DNA of 64,000 nucleotides from Thiohalocapsa sp. PB-PSB1 (lineage in GTDB: Bacteria; Pseudomonadota; Gammaproteobacteria; Chromatiales; Chromatiaceae), in assembly GCA_016745215.1 (NCBI GenBank), contig CP050890.1:2604001-2668000 (forward strand). The letters run 5' to 3'. The first letter of the stretch is position 1. Each line of letters begins with the position of its first letter. Of this stretch, positions 37,512 to 45,963 are shown piece by piece. Both the position numbers and the translations under genes were made by a program. Under the pieces are notes generated by a model. That model was not told the origin of the DNA. It ran no database searches and was given only the letters and a program-made list of their open reading frames with translations.

Positions 37512-38468
37512 ATGGCATCAACTGAAAGTGATCAGCACCAATCCGAACCCTCGAACGAGCTGCGCTGGGGGCCTCGTGCGGCAGCCGATGCGGTGGCATC
37601 GGGAGGCGACTTCAAAGATGGAGAGGAAACCGATCCGCAGCAGCCGGAAATCCAGGAACCCGAGCCACTGAGTCTGATGAAGTCGGAAGAGGTGCTCGTA
37701 CTACCGAAGGAAGGGCAGTCGAAGCGTCAGAAGGCCGATCAGAAACGCATAGCAGAAGAGTTCCGGATGATCAAACGGCCACTGCTTATCAACGCCTTTG
37801 ATCGACGGCACGAGCATGACATTCCAGCCAATTTGATCATGGTCTCGAGTTCTGTGCAAAGCGAGGGTAAGACCTTTGTGTCCCTCAATCTTGCTGCGTC
37901 CATGACGATGGAGCTGGATTCATGGGTTTTGCTGATTGATGGAGATGTCGCAAAGCCTGGTTTATCAAGGCGTTTAGGGCTGGGTTCTACGCCGGGTCTT
38001 ATTGAGCATTTGGATGAAGGTTTCGACTTGGGAACACTCATCCAGAAGACCGATATTCCCAAACTCTCTATTCTACCAGCGGGGCAGCGGCACAAGCAGT
38101 CGACCGAGCTGTTGGCGAGTGGCGCAATGCGGCGGTTGCTGCATGAGGTTGCAACGCGCTATCCCGATCGAATAGTACTGTTCGACTCTCCACCAGTACT
38201 AGCAACTTCTGAAGCGCCTGTGCTGAGCTCGTTAATGGGACAAATCGTTATCGTTGTTGAGCATGAGGCAACGCCACAAGGACTGGTCAAAGAAACAGTT
38301 GCCCAACTCGGACGCACGGACAATGTATACATGCTATTGAACAAGTGCAAAAGTAGCTTGCTGTCGGGAAAATACGGTTATCAATACGGCTATGGCTATG
38401 GCTATGGCTACGGCTATGGCTATGGCTATGGTTACAGTGGCGACTACGGTTCCGAGAAAAACGACTGA
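37512..38468 (+). CDS. XrtA-associated tyrosine autokinase (BY-kinase)
   Basis: 318-residue cytoplasmic tyrosine kinase of the CpsD/CapB type (TIGR03018 group). After a Glu/Pro-rich leader (1-70), EEFRMIKRPLLINAFDR is the usual EFR-type start of BY-kinases. Walker A reads SSVQSEGKTFVSLNLA, Walker A' LLIDGDVAKPGLSRRLG, and Walker B IVLFDSPPVLATSEA. The C-terminus is a run of about ten Gly-Tyr units (GYGYGYGYGYGYGYGY) flanked by Tyr, an extended autophosphorylation tail, encoded by TATGGC hexamers that could vary in number by slippage. It should regulate the chain-length protein by cyclic phosphorylation. Confidence 0.93.
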   Translation: MASTESDQHQSEPSNELRWGPRAAADAVASGGDFKDGEETDPQQPEIQEPEPLSLMKSEEVLVLPKEGQSKRQKADQKRIAEEFRMIKRPLLINAFDRRHEHDIPANLIMVSSSVQSEGKTFVSLNLAASMTMELDSWVLLIDGDVAKPGLSRRLGLGSTPGLIEHLDEGFDLGTLIQKTDIPKLSILPAGQRHKQSTELLASGAMRRLLHEVATRYPDRIVLFDSPPVLATSEAPVLSSLMGQIVIVVEHEATPQGLVKETVAQLGRTDNVYMLLNKCKSSLLSGKYGYQYGYGYGYGYGYGYGYGYSGDYGSEKND

Positions 38469-38493
38469 TGATTGTGTCTGTGATGGTCGCTCG

Positions 38494-39948
38494 ATGAAGA
38501 AAACGATTTTTCTCGTGCCGATCCTGATCCTAGTTTTGGGCTTGATGTTCTCAGCCCAGCTTATGGGGTCATCTTGGCGAGGTGATTCTGGCGTCACTGG
38601 CAGGTTTATCTTCAGCGATAATATTTTTCTGAGTGCAACCGATACCCAGTCAGGCGGGATAGTGCAGATATTTCCCTTCGTCTCCTTGACGCGAGGTGGC
38701 AATCGCGTGCGCGTCAACTTCAATTATGGACCTAGTGCTCTCTGGTATCCTGGTAACACGGAGTTAAACGATATTCGCCATGTGCTTGATGCATCCGTAC
38801 GTACCGAGTTGATCGAGCGTTATTTTTTTCTTGACGTCGTGGCCAAGGCAAATCAGGTATTAATTAATCCCGAGGTTAACGCTGGTTTTGATGGAATTGC
38901 CAATTCAAACGCTTTCACTCAGACTGCCTCAATCTCAGTGACTCCCACGATTATATTGCCGGTCGCTGACGGAAGATTTGCTACGGTGCGATTTTCCCCT
39001 GGTATTGGTGCAGTTGCAACGGCTTCTACTGCTGGTAGTGGCAACGGAGCTCAAACCCGTGTGGAGGACCAACGCTTAAGTATTGTAAGCGGCCCTATGT
39101 TTACGACGGTGCCATGGTCGTTGAGTTGGCGAAGGCGATTATTCGATTCTGACAGCAACCAGGGATTTGGTCAGTTTAGCGGGCGCGTAGGTTACATATT
39201 TAGTCCTCGCTATCGCACAGACCTGATTTTAGGCTACGATAGCGGAGACTATACCGCTTCGGATGGAAATAGCAGAGGTACTCGTTGGGAATGGTTATTT
39301 CGCTGGACACCAAAGCCCTCGTCAAGATTCGAGATCGGTGCTGGACAAGCCTATTATGGCAACCTCTTTAGTTTTACCGCGAATCATCGACACAAGCGAT
39401 GGGCATTTCGGTCTCAATATCGGGTTGAGATACAGGATGCCACGACATCTATTCTCGAGCAACAGATCGTGCCGCTTGAGGATATTTTTGGCCAACCGAT
39501 CGTGAATCCAATTACAGGAGAGAATGTCGTAGCTGCTTCTATTACCACGCCTGTGTTGATTGATGACACGTTCTTGCGTGAACGGCTGCAATTATCCGTC
39601 GGCTACAGCAAGGGGCGGAATTCCGCTTTACTGGACTGGTGGACAACTCGTCGCGATTATAATAGTAGCGATATCGATACGCTGGATAATCAGGTACGTT
39701 TGACCTACACGCGAAGACTATCGAACCGTCTTTCCGCATCTGTATTTGCCCGGATTTGGGATTATTCCGCACAGCAACAGGCTGGTTTTGACTATTTTCA
39801 GGATGGCGTCGATCTGAGAGTCAGTTACAGGCTGGGTTCTCGTTCATCTTTATCCGCCCGTATTGGCCATCAAAGGCGAGATTCTGAGGCTCCACAGGGG
39901 TCTTTTTCTGAAAACCGGATCAGCATGGATCTTACTTTTAGGCCCTAA
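38494..39948 (+). CDS. TIGR03016-type outer-membrane protein of the XrtA locus
   Basis: 484-residue exported protein matching the PEP-CTERM-associated TIGR03016 family. Signal peptide at residues 1-22 (KKTIFLVPILILVLGLMFSA). The rest alternates hydrophobic and polar residues with many aromatics in Gly-rich strands and ends in NRISMDLTFRP, a terminal aromatic typical of beta-barrel proteins. It is probably an outer-membrane barrel taking part in EPS export, though the role is unproven. The ATG at 38494 sits 25 bases after the kinase stop; the frame extends upstream through the kinase repeat without meaning. Confidence 0.85.
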   Translation: MKKTIFLVPILILVLGLMFSAQLMGSSWRGDSGVTGRFIFSDNIFLSATDTQSGGIVQIFPFVSLTRGGNRVRVNFNYGPSALWYPGNTELNDIRHVLDASVRTELIERYFFLDVVAKANQVLINPEVNAGFDGIANSNAFTQTASISVTPTIILPVADGRFATVRFSPGIGAVATASTAGSGNGAQTRVEDQRLSIVSGPMFTTVPWSLSWRRRLFDSDSNQGFGQFSGRVGYIFSPRYRTDLILGYDSGDYTASDGNSRGTRWEWLFRWTPKPSSRFEIGAGQAYYGNLFSFTANHRHKRWAFRSQYRVEIQDATTSILEQQIVPLEDIFGQPIVNPITGENVVAASITTPVLIDDTFLRERLQLSVGYSKGRNSALLDWWTTRRDYNSSDIDTLDNQVRLTYTRRLSNRLSASVFARIWDYSAQQQAGFDYFQDGVDLRVSYRLGSRSSLSARIGHQRRDSEAPQGSFSENRISMDLTFRP

Positions 39949-39984
39949 TAGATGAAGATGTCGATGTGAGAATTGCTCATTAAA

Positions 39985-40523
39985 TCGTTCTAGACAACGA
40001 TAATCTTGGTTTTGATGCATACGTTAACGGAATGTCTCTTGCCCGCGAACATAGCTTAGAGAAATTAGAGGTCTTGTTCATAAGCTTGGCCAAGACTTAG
40101 AATTAGCCTCGAACGCTCTAGTATATTAGTTTTAATACCAACGATTTACGGAAAAGTCCCATGCACTTGCTCGTCAGTTAGTCGGATTTAAGAAAAAGGC
40201 CAAGTCATGCAATAAACTGAGATTGAAAAAATTCGAGGATGTTCTTGTCATTTCCAAGCGATGTGTTGCAAATAGGCTGTGAGAAGATATAGAACAACTA
40301 GTTGATGAAGTAGAACGTTGGTTTAATGCCGAAGAGGGGCTGGCTTGGCCTGCTTCTATTGCTGAGTATATCGAGGGTAATCCAACCTGAGTCACTACAA
40401 CAAAAGAATGCCTCGAAGATCTTGCCGAGTACACTGAATCTTGAGAAAGGGCAAAAAAATTGGAGCCAAATGGTAACTTGACTTGGCTATTTAAAATGCC
40501 AATGCCCAGTAATACTAAATACT
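39985..40523 (+). pseudogene. Decayed ORF interrupted by a MITE copy
   Basis: The frame from about 40202 reads KLRLKKFEDVLVISKRCVAN, then VDEVERWFNAEEGLAWPASI, then GNLTWLFKMPMPS, protein-like text broken by three internal stops, ending at TAG near 40523. All three stops are TGA where CGA (Arg) would restore sense, consistent with C-to-T decay. Upstream of the MITE copy, 27 codons (DNDNLGFDAYVNGMSLAREH...) also look protein-like. I cannot name the family. The XrtA-associated ATPase usually encoded at this position in the locus is absent. Confidence 0.35.
40070..40201 (+). mobile_element. MITE-like element, copy A
   Basis: About 132 bases, starting GGTCTTGTTCATAAGCTTGG and ending in ATTTAAGAAAAAGGCC. 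It aligns along its length with copies at 43976, 45809 and 52069: shared blocks are TTCATAAGC-TCGGCCAAG, CTCGAACGC, ACGGAAA-G-CCC and CTCGTCAGTTAGTCGGA. Imperfect inverted ends (GGCCTTGTTCATAA type) and no coding capacity fit a MITE. It lies between the TIGR03016 gene and the deacetylase gene. Confidence 0.75.
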
Positions 40524-40707
40524 AGATAAGGGAAAGAGGCGCGCCAGTGATCCGATAGTCCATCAGTTGGCTAAGCCGGCAGGAGAGAATGAAATTATAA
40601 TCAAGGCCCTGGATGACATTTCCATGTGCCTAGACGGCGTATCTAAGTGGTGGTGACCGCGCAATCTTCGCCGAGTTCAGTAAAATAGTGGCCATCGGAG
40701 ATATTAA
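40524..40707. other. Leader region of the deacetylase gene
   Basis: No gene seen. It ends with GGAG seven bases before a GTG start. Short protein-like text (IIKALDDISMCLDGV, about 40600-40645) may be more of the decayed frame upstream. Confidence 0.3.
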
Positions 40708-41658
40708 GTGAAACTTCTTGGCGAAGCTCCCATTGTTGTAGAAAAGCCAAATGTCGGTGATCGCGCTCAATCACGCTCTGGTACAGAAATGCAGGCGACG
40801 GTCGTTAATGCAATGACGGTCGATGTAGAGGACTATTTTCAGGTATCTGCATTTGAACAACACATTCCTAGAGCTGATTGGGACAAATTACCATGTCGGA
40901 TCGAGGAAAACATGGATCGTATCCTGTCTCTATTCGACGAATATGACGTTCGGGCTACATTTTTTACCCTGGGCTGGATTGCACAGCGCTATCCAGCGAT
41001 GATTCGACGCATTGTAAATGGTGGTCATGAGCTTGCCAGTCATGGTTGGTCGCACCTGCGCGTCACCGAGCTCAATGCTGCAACATTTCGGGCAGATGTA
41101 GTACGCACCAAACACACGCTTGAGAATCTCAGTGGTTGTCCTGTTCAGGGTTATCGTGCGCCCAGTTATTCTATCGGTGCCCATAACCTTTGGGCTCTGC
41201 GCGTGCTCGAAGACACTGGTCATCGCTATTCGTCGAGTATTTACCCAATTAGACACGATCTCTATGGCATGCCGAATGCTCCGCGTTTTGCCTTCATTCC
41301 TGATGGTTGCGCTGACTTAGTTGAGATTCCTATCACTACCATTCGATTGGCCCGCTCTAATCAGCCCTGCGGGGGCGGTGGCTATTTTCGGCTCTATCCC
41401 TATTTTTATTCGCGCTGGATGTTGCGGCGGGTGAATCACCATGAGGGTCAGTCTGCTGTCTTTTATTTTCATCCCTGGGAACTCGACCCGGAGCAGCCTA
41501 AACAGAAAGGTATCGGTCTGAAGACAAGGATTCGGCACTATCTGAATCTACGACTTATGGAACAGCGTTTACGACAGTTGGTTGCTGATTTTCGCTGGGC
41601 AAGAATGGATGAATTATATCTTGATCGACCGGAGCCGTCCTATGCAAGCTGGGATTGA
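40708..41658 (+). CDS. XrtA-system polysaccharide deacetylase
   Basis: 316-residue carbohydrate esterase 4 protein matching TIGR03006. NodB-type motifs: MTVDVEDYFQVSAFE with the catalytic and metal Asp, HELASHGWSHLRV with the metal His pair, RAPSYSIG, and FYFHPWELDPEQP near the C-terminus. It probably removes N-acetyl groups from the EPS. No signal peptide is seen. I take the GTG at 40708 as start because GGAG lies 7 bases upstream; an ATG at 40789 is the alternative. It overlaps the FemAB gene by 17 bases. Confidence 0.93.
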   Translation: MKLLGEAPIVVEKPNVGDRAQSRSGTEMQATVVNAMTVDVEDYFQVSAFEQHIPRADWDKLPCRIEENMDRILSLFDEYDVRATFFTLGWIAQRYPAMIRRIVNGGHELASHGWSHLRVTELNAATFRADVVRTKHTLENLSGCPVQGYRAPSYSIGAHNLWALRVLEDTGHRYSSSIYPIRHDLYGMPNAPRFAFIPDGCADLVEIPITTIRLARSNQPCGGGGYFRLYPYFYSRWMLRRVNHHEGQSAVFYFHPWELDPEQPKQKGIGLKTRIRHYLNLRLMEQRLRQLVADFRWARMDELYLDRPEPSYASWD

Positions 41659-42682
41659 AATTCAGGTTCAACAATTCACGCCAGCCGATAGTAAGGATTG
41701 GGCTGCTTTTGTCGAAGCACACCCGAAGGCGACGCTGTTTCATCATGTTGGTTGGCATGATGTTATCAAACAAGGGCTTCGTCACCGACCCCTTTCGCTC
41801 GTTGCGCGTTGTGGGAGGAAGATCGAGGGCGTATTGCCACTGGCGGAAGTTAAGAGCCTTCTATTCGGTCATTCGTTGATTTCAACTCCAGGTTGTGTAT
41901 ATGGCGGGGTGCTATCATACCGTGAAGATGTACATGCAGCATTGATTGAGCATGCTCGCGCATTAGCAACAAAGCTGGGCGTTGATGTATTGGAGCTACG
42001 ACATACTGAAGATATCCAACCCGACTGGCCCACCAGCGACATATACTGCAGATTCCGCAAGCAAATTTCTGGCGATGATGAAATCAATATGAAAGCAGTG
42101 CCGCGTAAGCAGCGCGCAATGGTGCGAAAAGGTATCAATGTTGGTCTTAAGGCGGAAACCACGGCGGACGTTGGTCGTTTTTATACTATTTATGCCGAGA
42201 GCGTACGTAATCTGGGTACGCCGGTGTTTCCATTACGCTATTTTCAGACTTTGGCAGATGTCTTTCATGAGTTCTGCGAAATGTTGATCGTAACCCACGA
42301 CGGCAAAGATATTGCTGGTGTGATGAGTTTTTATTATCGTGATGAGGTCTTACCCTATTACGGCGGTAGCCGACCAGTGGCGCGTCGCTTATATGGAAAT
42401 GATTTTATGTACTGGGCGTTGATGTGTCGTGCTGCACGTCATGGCTCGCGTATTTTTGACTTCGGTCGCAGCAAAAAAGAAAGTGGCGCATTTGCTTTCA
42501 AGAAAAACTGGGGGTTTGAGCCAAGCCCCCTCTACTACCAATACTATTTGGTACGCGCTGACGGGATTCCGAATACTAACCCCAACAATCCTAAATATAG
42601 GTACTTAATTCAAATGTGGAAGCGGCTGCCGCTGCCGCTGGCTAACCTCATTGGTCCCATGCTCTCACGACACCTTGGATGA
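41642..42682 (+). CDS. XrtA-system FemAB-like acyltransferase
   Basis: 346-residue GNAT-fold FemAB-type protein matching TIGR03019. Blocks include PKATLFHHVGWHDVIKQ, LISTPGCVYGGVLS, RKQRAMVRKGINVGL, and IFDFGRSKKESGAFAFKKNW near the end, all usual for this group. FemAB enzymes transfer an aminoacyl group from aminoacyl-tRNA; in XrtA loci the acceptor is presumed to be the EPS or a lipid-linked sugar and is not proven. The ATG at 41642 lies inside the end of the deacetylase gene. Confidence 0.92.
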   Translation: MQAGIEIQVQQFTPADSKDWAAFVEAHPKATLFHHVGWHDVIKQGLRHRPLSLVARCGRKIEGVLPLAEVKSLLFGHSLISTPGCVYGGVLSYREDVHAALIEHARALATKLGVDVLELRHTEDIQPDWPTSDIYCRFRKQISGDDEINMKAVPRKQRAMVRKGINVGLKAETTADVGRFYTIYAESVRNLGTPVFPLRYFQTLADVFHEFCEMLIVTHDGKDIAGVMSFYYRDEVLPYYGGSRPVARRLYGNDFMYWALMCRAARHGSRIFDFGRSKKESGAFAFKKNWGFEPSPLYYQYYLVRADGIPNTNPNNPKYRYLIQMWKRLPLPLANLIGPMLSRHLG

Positions 42683-42716
42683 TCGAATCCTAAACGGATT
42701 TAGTTGTTAAAATAAC

Positions 42717-43961
42717 ATGGTGACGAATATTTTGCATGAGGGTGGCGAGCTATTGATGCTATGCCATCGCATTCCTTATCCGCCAGATAAGGGCGACAAA
42801 ATTCGCTCTTACCAATGGGTGCGTGCGCTTGCTGAATGCTGTAGGTTGTATCTTGTAGCCTTTGTTGACGACCCGCGTGATTGGGAGTATGCACCGCGAT
42901 TGCGGGAATTCTGCGCCGAGGTTTATCTGGTACCATTAAAACCATACCTTGCCCGATTGCGTGGCTTGCCTGCGCTCGCGACTACAGCTCCAATAACTAC
43001 GGCCTATTACCGTGATAAACGCATTGCGGTATGGGTCGAGGAGCTATTAAAACGACGGCCGATCAAAGGCATTGTTGTATACTCGTCCGCCATGGCACAG
43101 TATGTATCGGGACATTGCTTTAAGCGATCCATGGCTGAAAATTGTCGACGTATTATCGACTTCGTTGATGTAGATTCAGATAAGTGGCGACAGTATGCGA
43201 GTCAGCGCCGCGGTGCTATGGCGTGGATTTATCGCCGCGAAGCCAAGCGTTTATTAACCTATGACACAGCAATCGCCCAAGAATTCGATCTCAGTATATT
43301 TGTTTCGCAAGCGGAGGCTGCGTTTTTTCGCAAGGTTGCCGGACTTGAAATTGAGCCGCATTTTGTCACAAACGGTGTTGATCATCTATATTTTAGCCCC
43401 GATCCGACTCGGGCGTCCCCGTATCCATCCGGGCGTGCTGTAGTAGTTTTTACAGGAGCGATGAATTACTGGCCCAATGTTGATGCGGTATGTTGGTTTA
43501 CAGCACAGGTTTGGCCTTCAGTTCGCGAACAAATGCCGAATGCTCTTTTTTATATTGTTGGTTCACATCCCGATGCCAAGATAATGGCATTGGCAAGTGA
43601 CGATATTGTTGTTACCGGTCGTGTGGCGGATGTTCGCCCTTACCTGCAGCACGCAGCCGCCGTTATTGCTCCAATGCGCATCGCGCGGGGTATTCAGAAT
43701 AAGGTACTTGAGGGTATGGCAATGGCGCGCCCGGTGATCCTTTCCTCTGCCGGTTTTACTGGTATTGGTGCAAGCGATGAGAAGTGCGTATTACTGGCAG
43801 AAAATGCAGCAGAATTTGCGAAACGTACTTCCGAGGTGTTATTAGGTTCTCATGCCAAAGTTGGTAAGGCCGCTCGTGATTTTGTAATCAAGTATTTCGA
43901 CTGGGAACAATCCAAAAAGCACTTTGTTTCTATGCTAACAGATATTACACCTGATTCTTAG
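42717..43961 (+). CDS. XrtA-system glycosyltransferase (TIGR03087 type)
   Basis: 414-residue GT4-like glycosyltransferase. The start reads LMLCHRIPYPPDKGDKIRSY, the hallmark of the TIGR03087 group; later FVTNGVDHLYFSPD, VVFTGAMNYWPNVDAVCWF and PMRIARGIQNKVLEGMAMAR with the nucleotide-sugar Glu follow. It should add a sugar during EPS repeat-unit assembly at the cytoplasmic side. It is 34 bases after femAB and followed by MITE copy B. Confidence 0.93.
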   Translation: MVTNILHEGGELLMLCHRIPYPPDKGDKIRSYQWVRALAECCRLYLVAFVDDPRDWEYAPRLREFCAEVYLVPLKPYLARLRGLPALATTAPITTAYYRDKRIAVWVEELLKRRPIKGIVVYSSAMAQYVSGHCFKRSMAENCRRIIDFVDVDSDKWRQYASQRRGAMAWIYRREAKRLLTYDTAIAQEFDLSIFVSQAEAAFFRKVAGLEIEPHFVTNGVDHLYFSPDPTRASPYPSGRAVVVFTGAMNYWPNVDAVCWFTAQVWPSVREQMPNALFYIVGSHPDAKIMALASDDIVVTGRVADVRPYLQHAAAVIAPMRIARGIQNKVLEGMAMARPVILSSAGFTGIGASDEKCVLLAENAAEFAKRTSEVLLGSHAKVGKAARDFVIKYFDWEQSKKHFVSMLTDITPDS

Positions 43962-43975
43962 TGAACATGTTTTCC

Positions 43976-44106
43976 GGCCTTGTTCATAACTCCGACCAAC
44001 TGACGAGCATGTGCTTAGGGCTTTTCCGTAAGCTTTGTTTTTTAGGTCAAAATACTTTGGCGTTGGAATTTAACCCCAAGTCTTGGCCGAGCTTATGAAC
44101 AAGGAC
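43976..44106 (-). mobile_element. MITE-like element, copy B (upstream of xrtA)
   Basis: 131 bases. Ends are GGCCTTGTTCATAACTCCGA at left and, read on the other strand, GTCCTTGTTCATAAGCTCGG at right, giving terminal inverted repeats of about 15-20 bases. Reverse-complemented, it aligns with copies A and D throughout. It supplies the ATG codons at 44083 and 44095 in frame with xrtA, just before the likely start at 44152. Confidence 0.78.
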
Positions 44107-44151
44107 TGTTTTTCAGTAGTCCTAAACCCTAATACAGATGATGTGCTGAAA

Positions 44152-45756
44152 ATGTCAAACGAAAAAGAATTAGTAGCTCGGAGGGTAAGTAATTTACTTT
44201 CTTCTCGTCCAACGGTTTCAACGGCAACAGCTGGTTGGATTTCAGCGTTGGCATTGTTGATCATCGCGCTAGCATTGGTTTCTGGGATTTTTCATGAAAC
44301 CGCCTGGTCCATCGTTTCTATTTGGCTGCGGTCTGAAACGTACGCTCATGGTTTTTTAATTATTCCCATTAGTCTACTTTTAGTCTGGGACAAGCGGCAA
44401 GGATTAAAGGTATTAATACCGAAACCCTCGGGTTGGCCGTTATTACTTTTTTTTCCAATCGGTTTTTGTTGGCTTGTCGCTCATCTTGTAGATACGCTGG
44501 TGGTTCAGCAATTCGCTTTTGTCGCCATGCTAACGGTTACGATCTGGGCAGTGCTTGGCCATCGGATAACGCGTTACCTAGCTTTCCCAATCCTATTTCT
44601 ATTCATGGGTGTGCCGGTTGGAGAAGGGTTGATCTATCCGATGATGAATTTTACTGCTGATTTCACTGTCGGAATGCTGGAAATCACAGGCATACCGGTC
44701 TATCGCGAGGGCACTTTTTTTACAATTCCCAGCGGGCGGTGGTCAGTAGTTGAAGCCTGTAGCGGTATGCGCTATCTGATTGCATCGGTGACACTGGGTG
44801 TGATATTTGCCTACCTCTTCTATTCTTATTGGTGGAAGCGCGTGCTTTTTGTCGCCTTCTCGATCTTAATCCCGATTATAGCCAATGGATTTCGCGCTTA
44901 CATGATCGTTATGATCGGCCATCTCAGCGGTATGAAGTTAGCGGTTGGCATTGATCACTATATTTATGGCTGGGTTTTTTTTGGAATCGTCATGTTAATC
45001 ATGTTTTCCATTGGCGTGATTTGGCGTGATGAGCCAGTTACCGCACCAGTTCCTGACCCCGCTGGGGAGCAAATCTTGCAACCTCTGGATGCGATAAAAT
45101 TTCTTTCACTTGTTGCGGCAGCCGGGATGTTCTGGCCGATGCTTGGATGGGCCTTATCAGACCATGGTGGACCAGTTGCAAGGGTGGCCGTGACGGCACC
45201 CACAAGTGTTAACTGGACATTGAACGAATCTGAATCTATTTGGGATTGGCGACCGGATATCACTGGCGCGGACGGCAGCATTTATGCATTTTATAGATCC
45301 TCTGATTCTGAACATGGTAATGCATCCGTGGGTCTTTACTTGGGTATATATCGTAAGCAAAGACAGGGTGCAGAACTCGTCAGTTCGCGCAATATGATGG
45401 TACGCCAAGGGCACCCGGTTTGGAGTGACACCGTAATTACATCAAGGACCGTTTCCATTGGGTCGCGCAATCTATTGGTGCAGCAACATCAGCTGTTGTC
45501 TCGTCGCGGAGAGCGGCTGTTGGTTTGGACTTGGTTTATGATTGGGAATCATCATACCGCAAATCCTTATATTGCCAAGCTATTGGAGGCGAAATCCCGG
45601 CTGCTTGGTCGCCATGGGGAAGCAGCATTGATTGCCGTGGCGGCTCCTTACAGCGGAAAAATAGATACTGCAGAGCAGGTCTTAACGGATTTCATCCATG
45701 ACCTGCTGCCTGCAGTTCAAAACCAGGTGAGGCGCTCTCTCAAAACCGATGATTAA
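44152..45756 (+). CDS. xrtA: Exosortase A fused to EpsI domain
   Basis: 534-residue inner-membrane transpeptidase that cleaves PEP-CTERM tails. Eight or so membrane helices fill residues 25-310. The catalytic triad is visible: Cys203 in VVEACSGMRYL, Arg248 in ANGFRAYMIVMIG and His269 in GIDHYIYGWVFFG. The C-terminal ~210 residues (SVNWTLNESESIWDWRPDI, GLYLGIYRKQRQGAELVSS) are an EpsI domain, a fusion common in XrtA. The start at 44152 (MSNEKELVAR) is preferred because the frame upstream runs into MITE copy B. Its in-window substrate is the PEP-CTERM protein at 13174. Confidence 0.94.
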   Translation: MSNEKELVARRVSNLLSSRPTVSTATAGWISALALLIIALALVSGIFHETAWSIVSIWLRSETYAHGFLIIPISLLLVWDKRQGLKVLIPKPSGWPLLLFFPIGFCWLVAHLVDTLVVQQFAFVAMLTVTIWAVLGHRITRYLAFPILFLFMGVPVGEGLIYPMMNFTADFTVGMLEITGIPVYREGTFFTIPSGRWSVVEACSGMRYLIASVTLGVIFAYLFYSYWWKRVLFVAFSILIPIIANGFRAYMIVMIGHLSGMKLAVGIDHYIYGWVFFGIVMLIMFSIGVIWRDEPVTAPVPDPAGEQILQPLDAIKFLSLVAAAGMFWPMLGWALSDHGGPVARVAVTAPTSVNWTLNESESIWDWRPDITGADGSIYAFYRSSDSEHGNASVGLYLGIYRKQRQGAELVSSRNMMVRQGHPVWSDTVITSRTVSIGSRNLLVQQHQLLSRRGERLLVWTWFMIGNHHTANPYIAKLLEAKSRLLGRHGEAALIAVAAPYSGKIDTAEQVLTDFIHDLLPAVQNQVRRSLKTDD

Positions 45757-45808
45757 CTCTTTATTCAGCATGCTCTTGCGCTGTTTCTGATTGTAGTTCT
45801 TTTGAGTG

Positions 45809-45941
45809 GGCCTTATTCATGACTCCGACTAAGTGACGAGCGGGTGCGTGGGTATTTCCCGTAATGTTATGGTTGTAAGGTTAATATCCTGTGGCGTTCG
45901 AGTTTAACTCTAAATTCTTGGCCGAGGTTATGAATAAGGCT
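45809..45941 (-). mobile_element. MITE-like element, copy C
   Basis: About 133 bases, same orientation as copy B: begins GGCCTTATTCATGACTCCGA and ends TTGGCCGAGGTTATGAATAAGGC. It fills most of the gap between xrtA and the amidotransferase gene. Internal text (GTGACGAGCGGGTGCGTGGG, GGCGTTCGAGTTTAACTCTA) aligns with copies B and D. Confidence 0.78.
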
Positions 45942-45963
45942 CCTTAGTATAGGTTTCCAAGCG

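Noticed and set aside
38385..38450. Short repeats resembling a CRISPR array
   Set aside because: They are hexamers coding for Gly-Tyr inside the kinase gene, with no spacers.
40202..40523. Three in-frame TGA codons as possible recoding or selenocysteine
   Set aside because: No SECIS-like hairpin was seen after them, and each is a single C-to-T change from CGA; decay is simpler.
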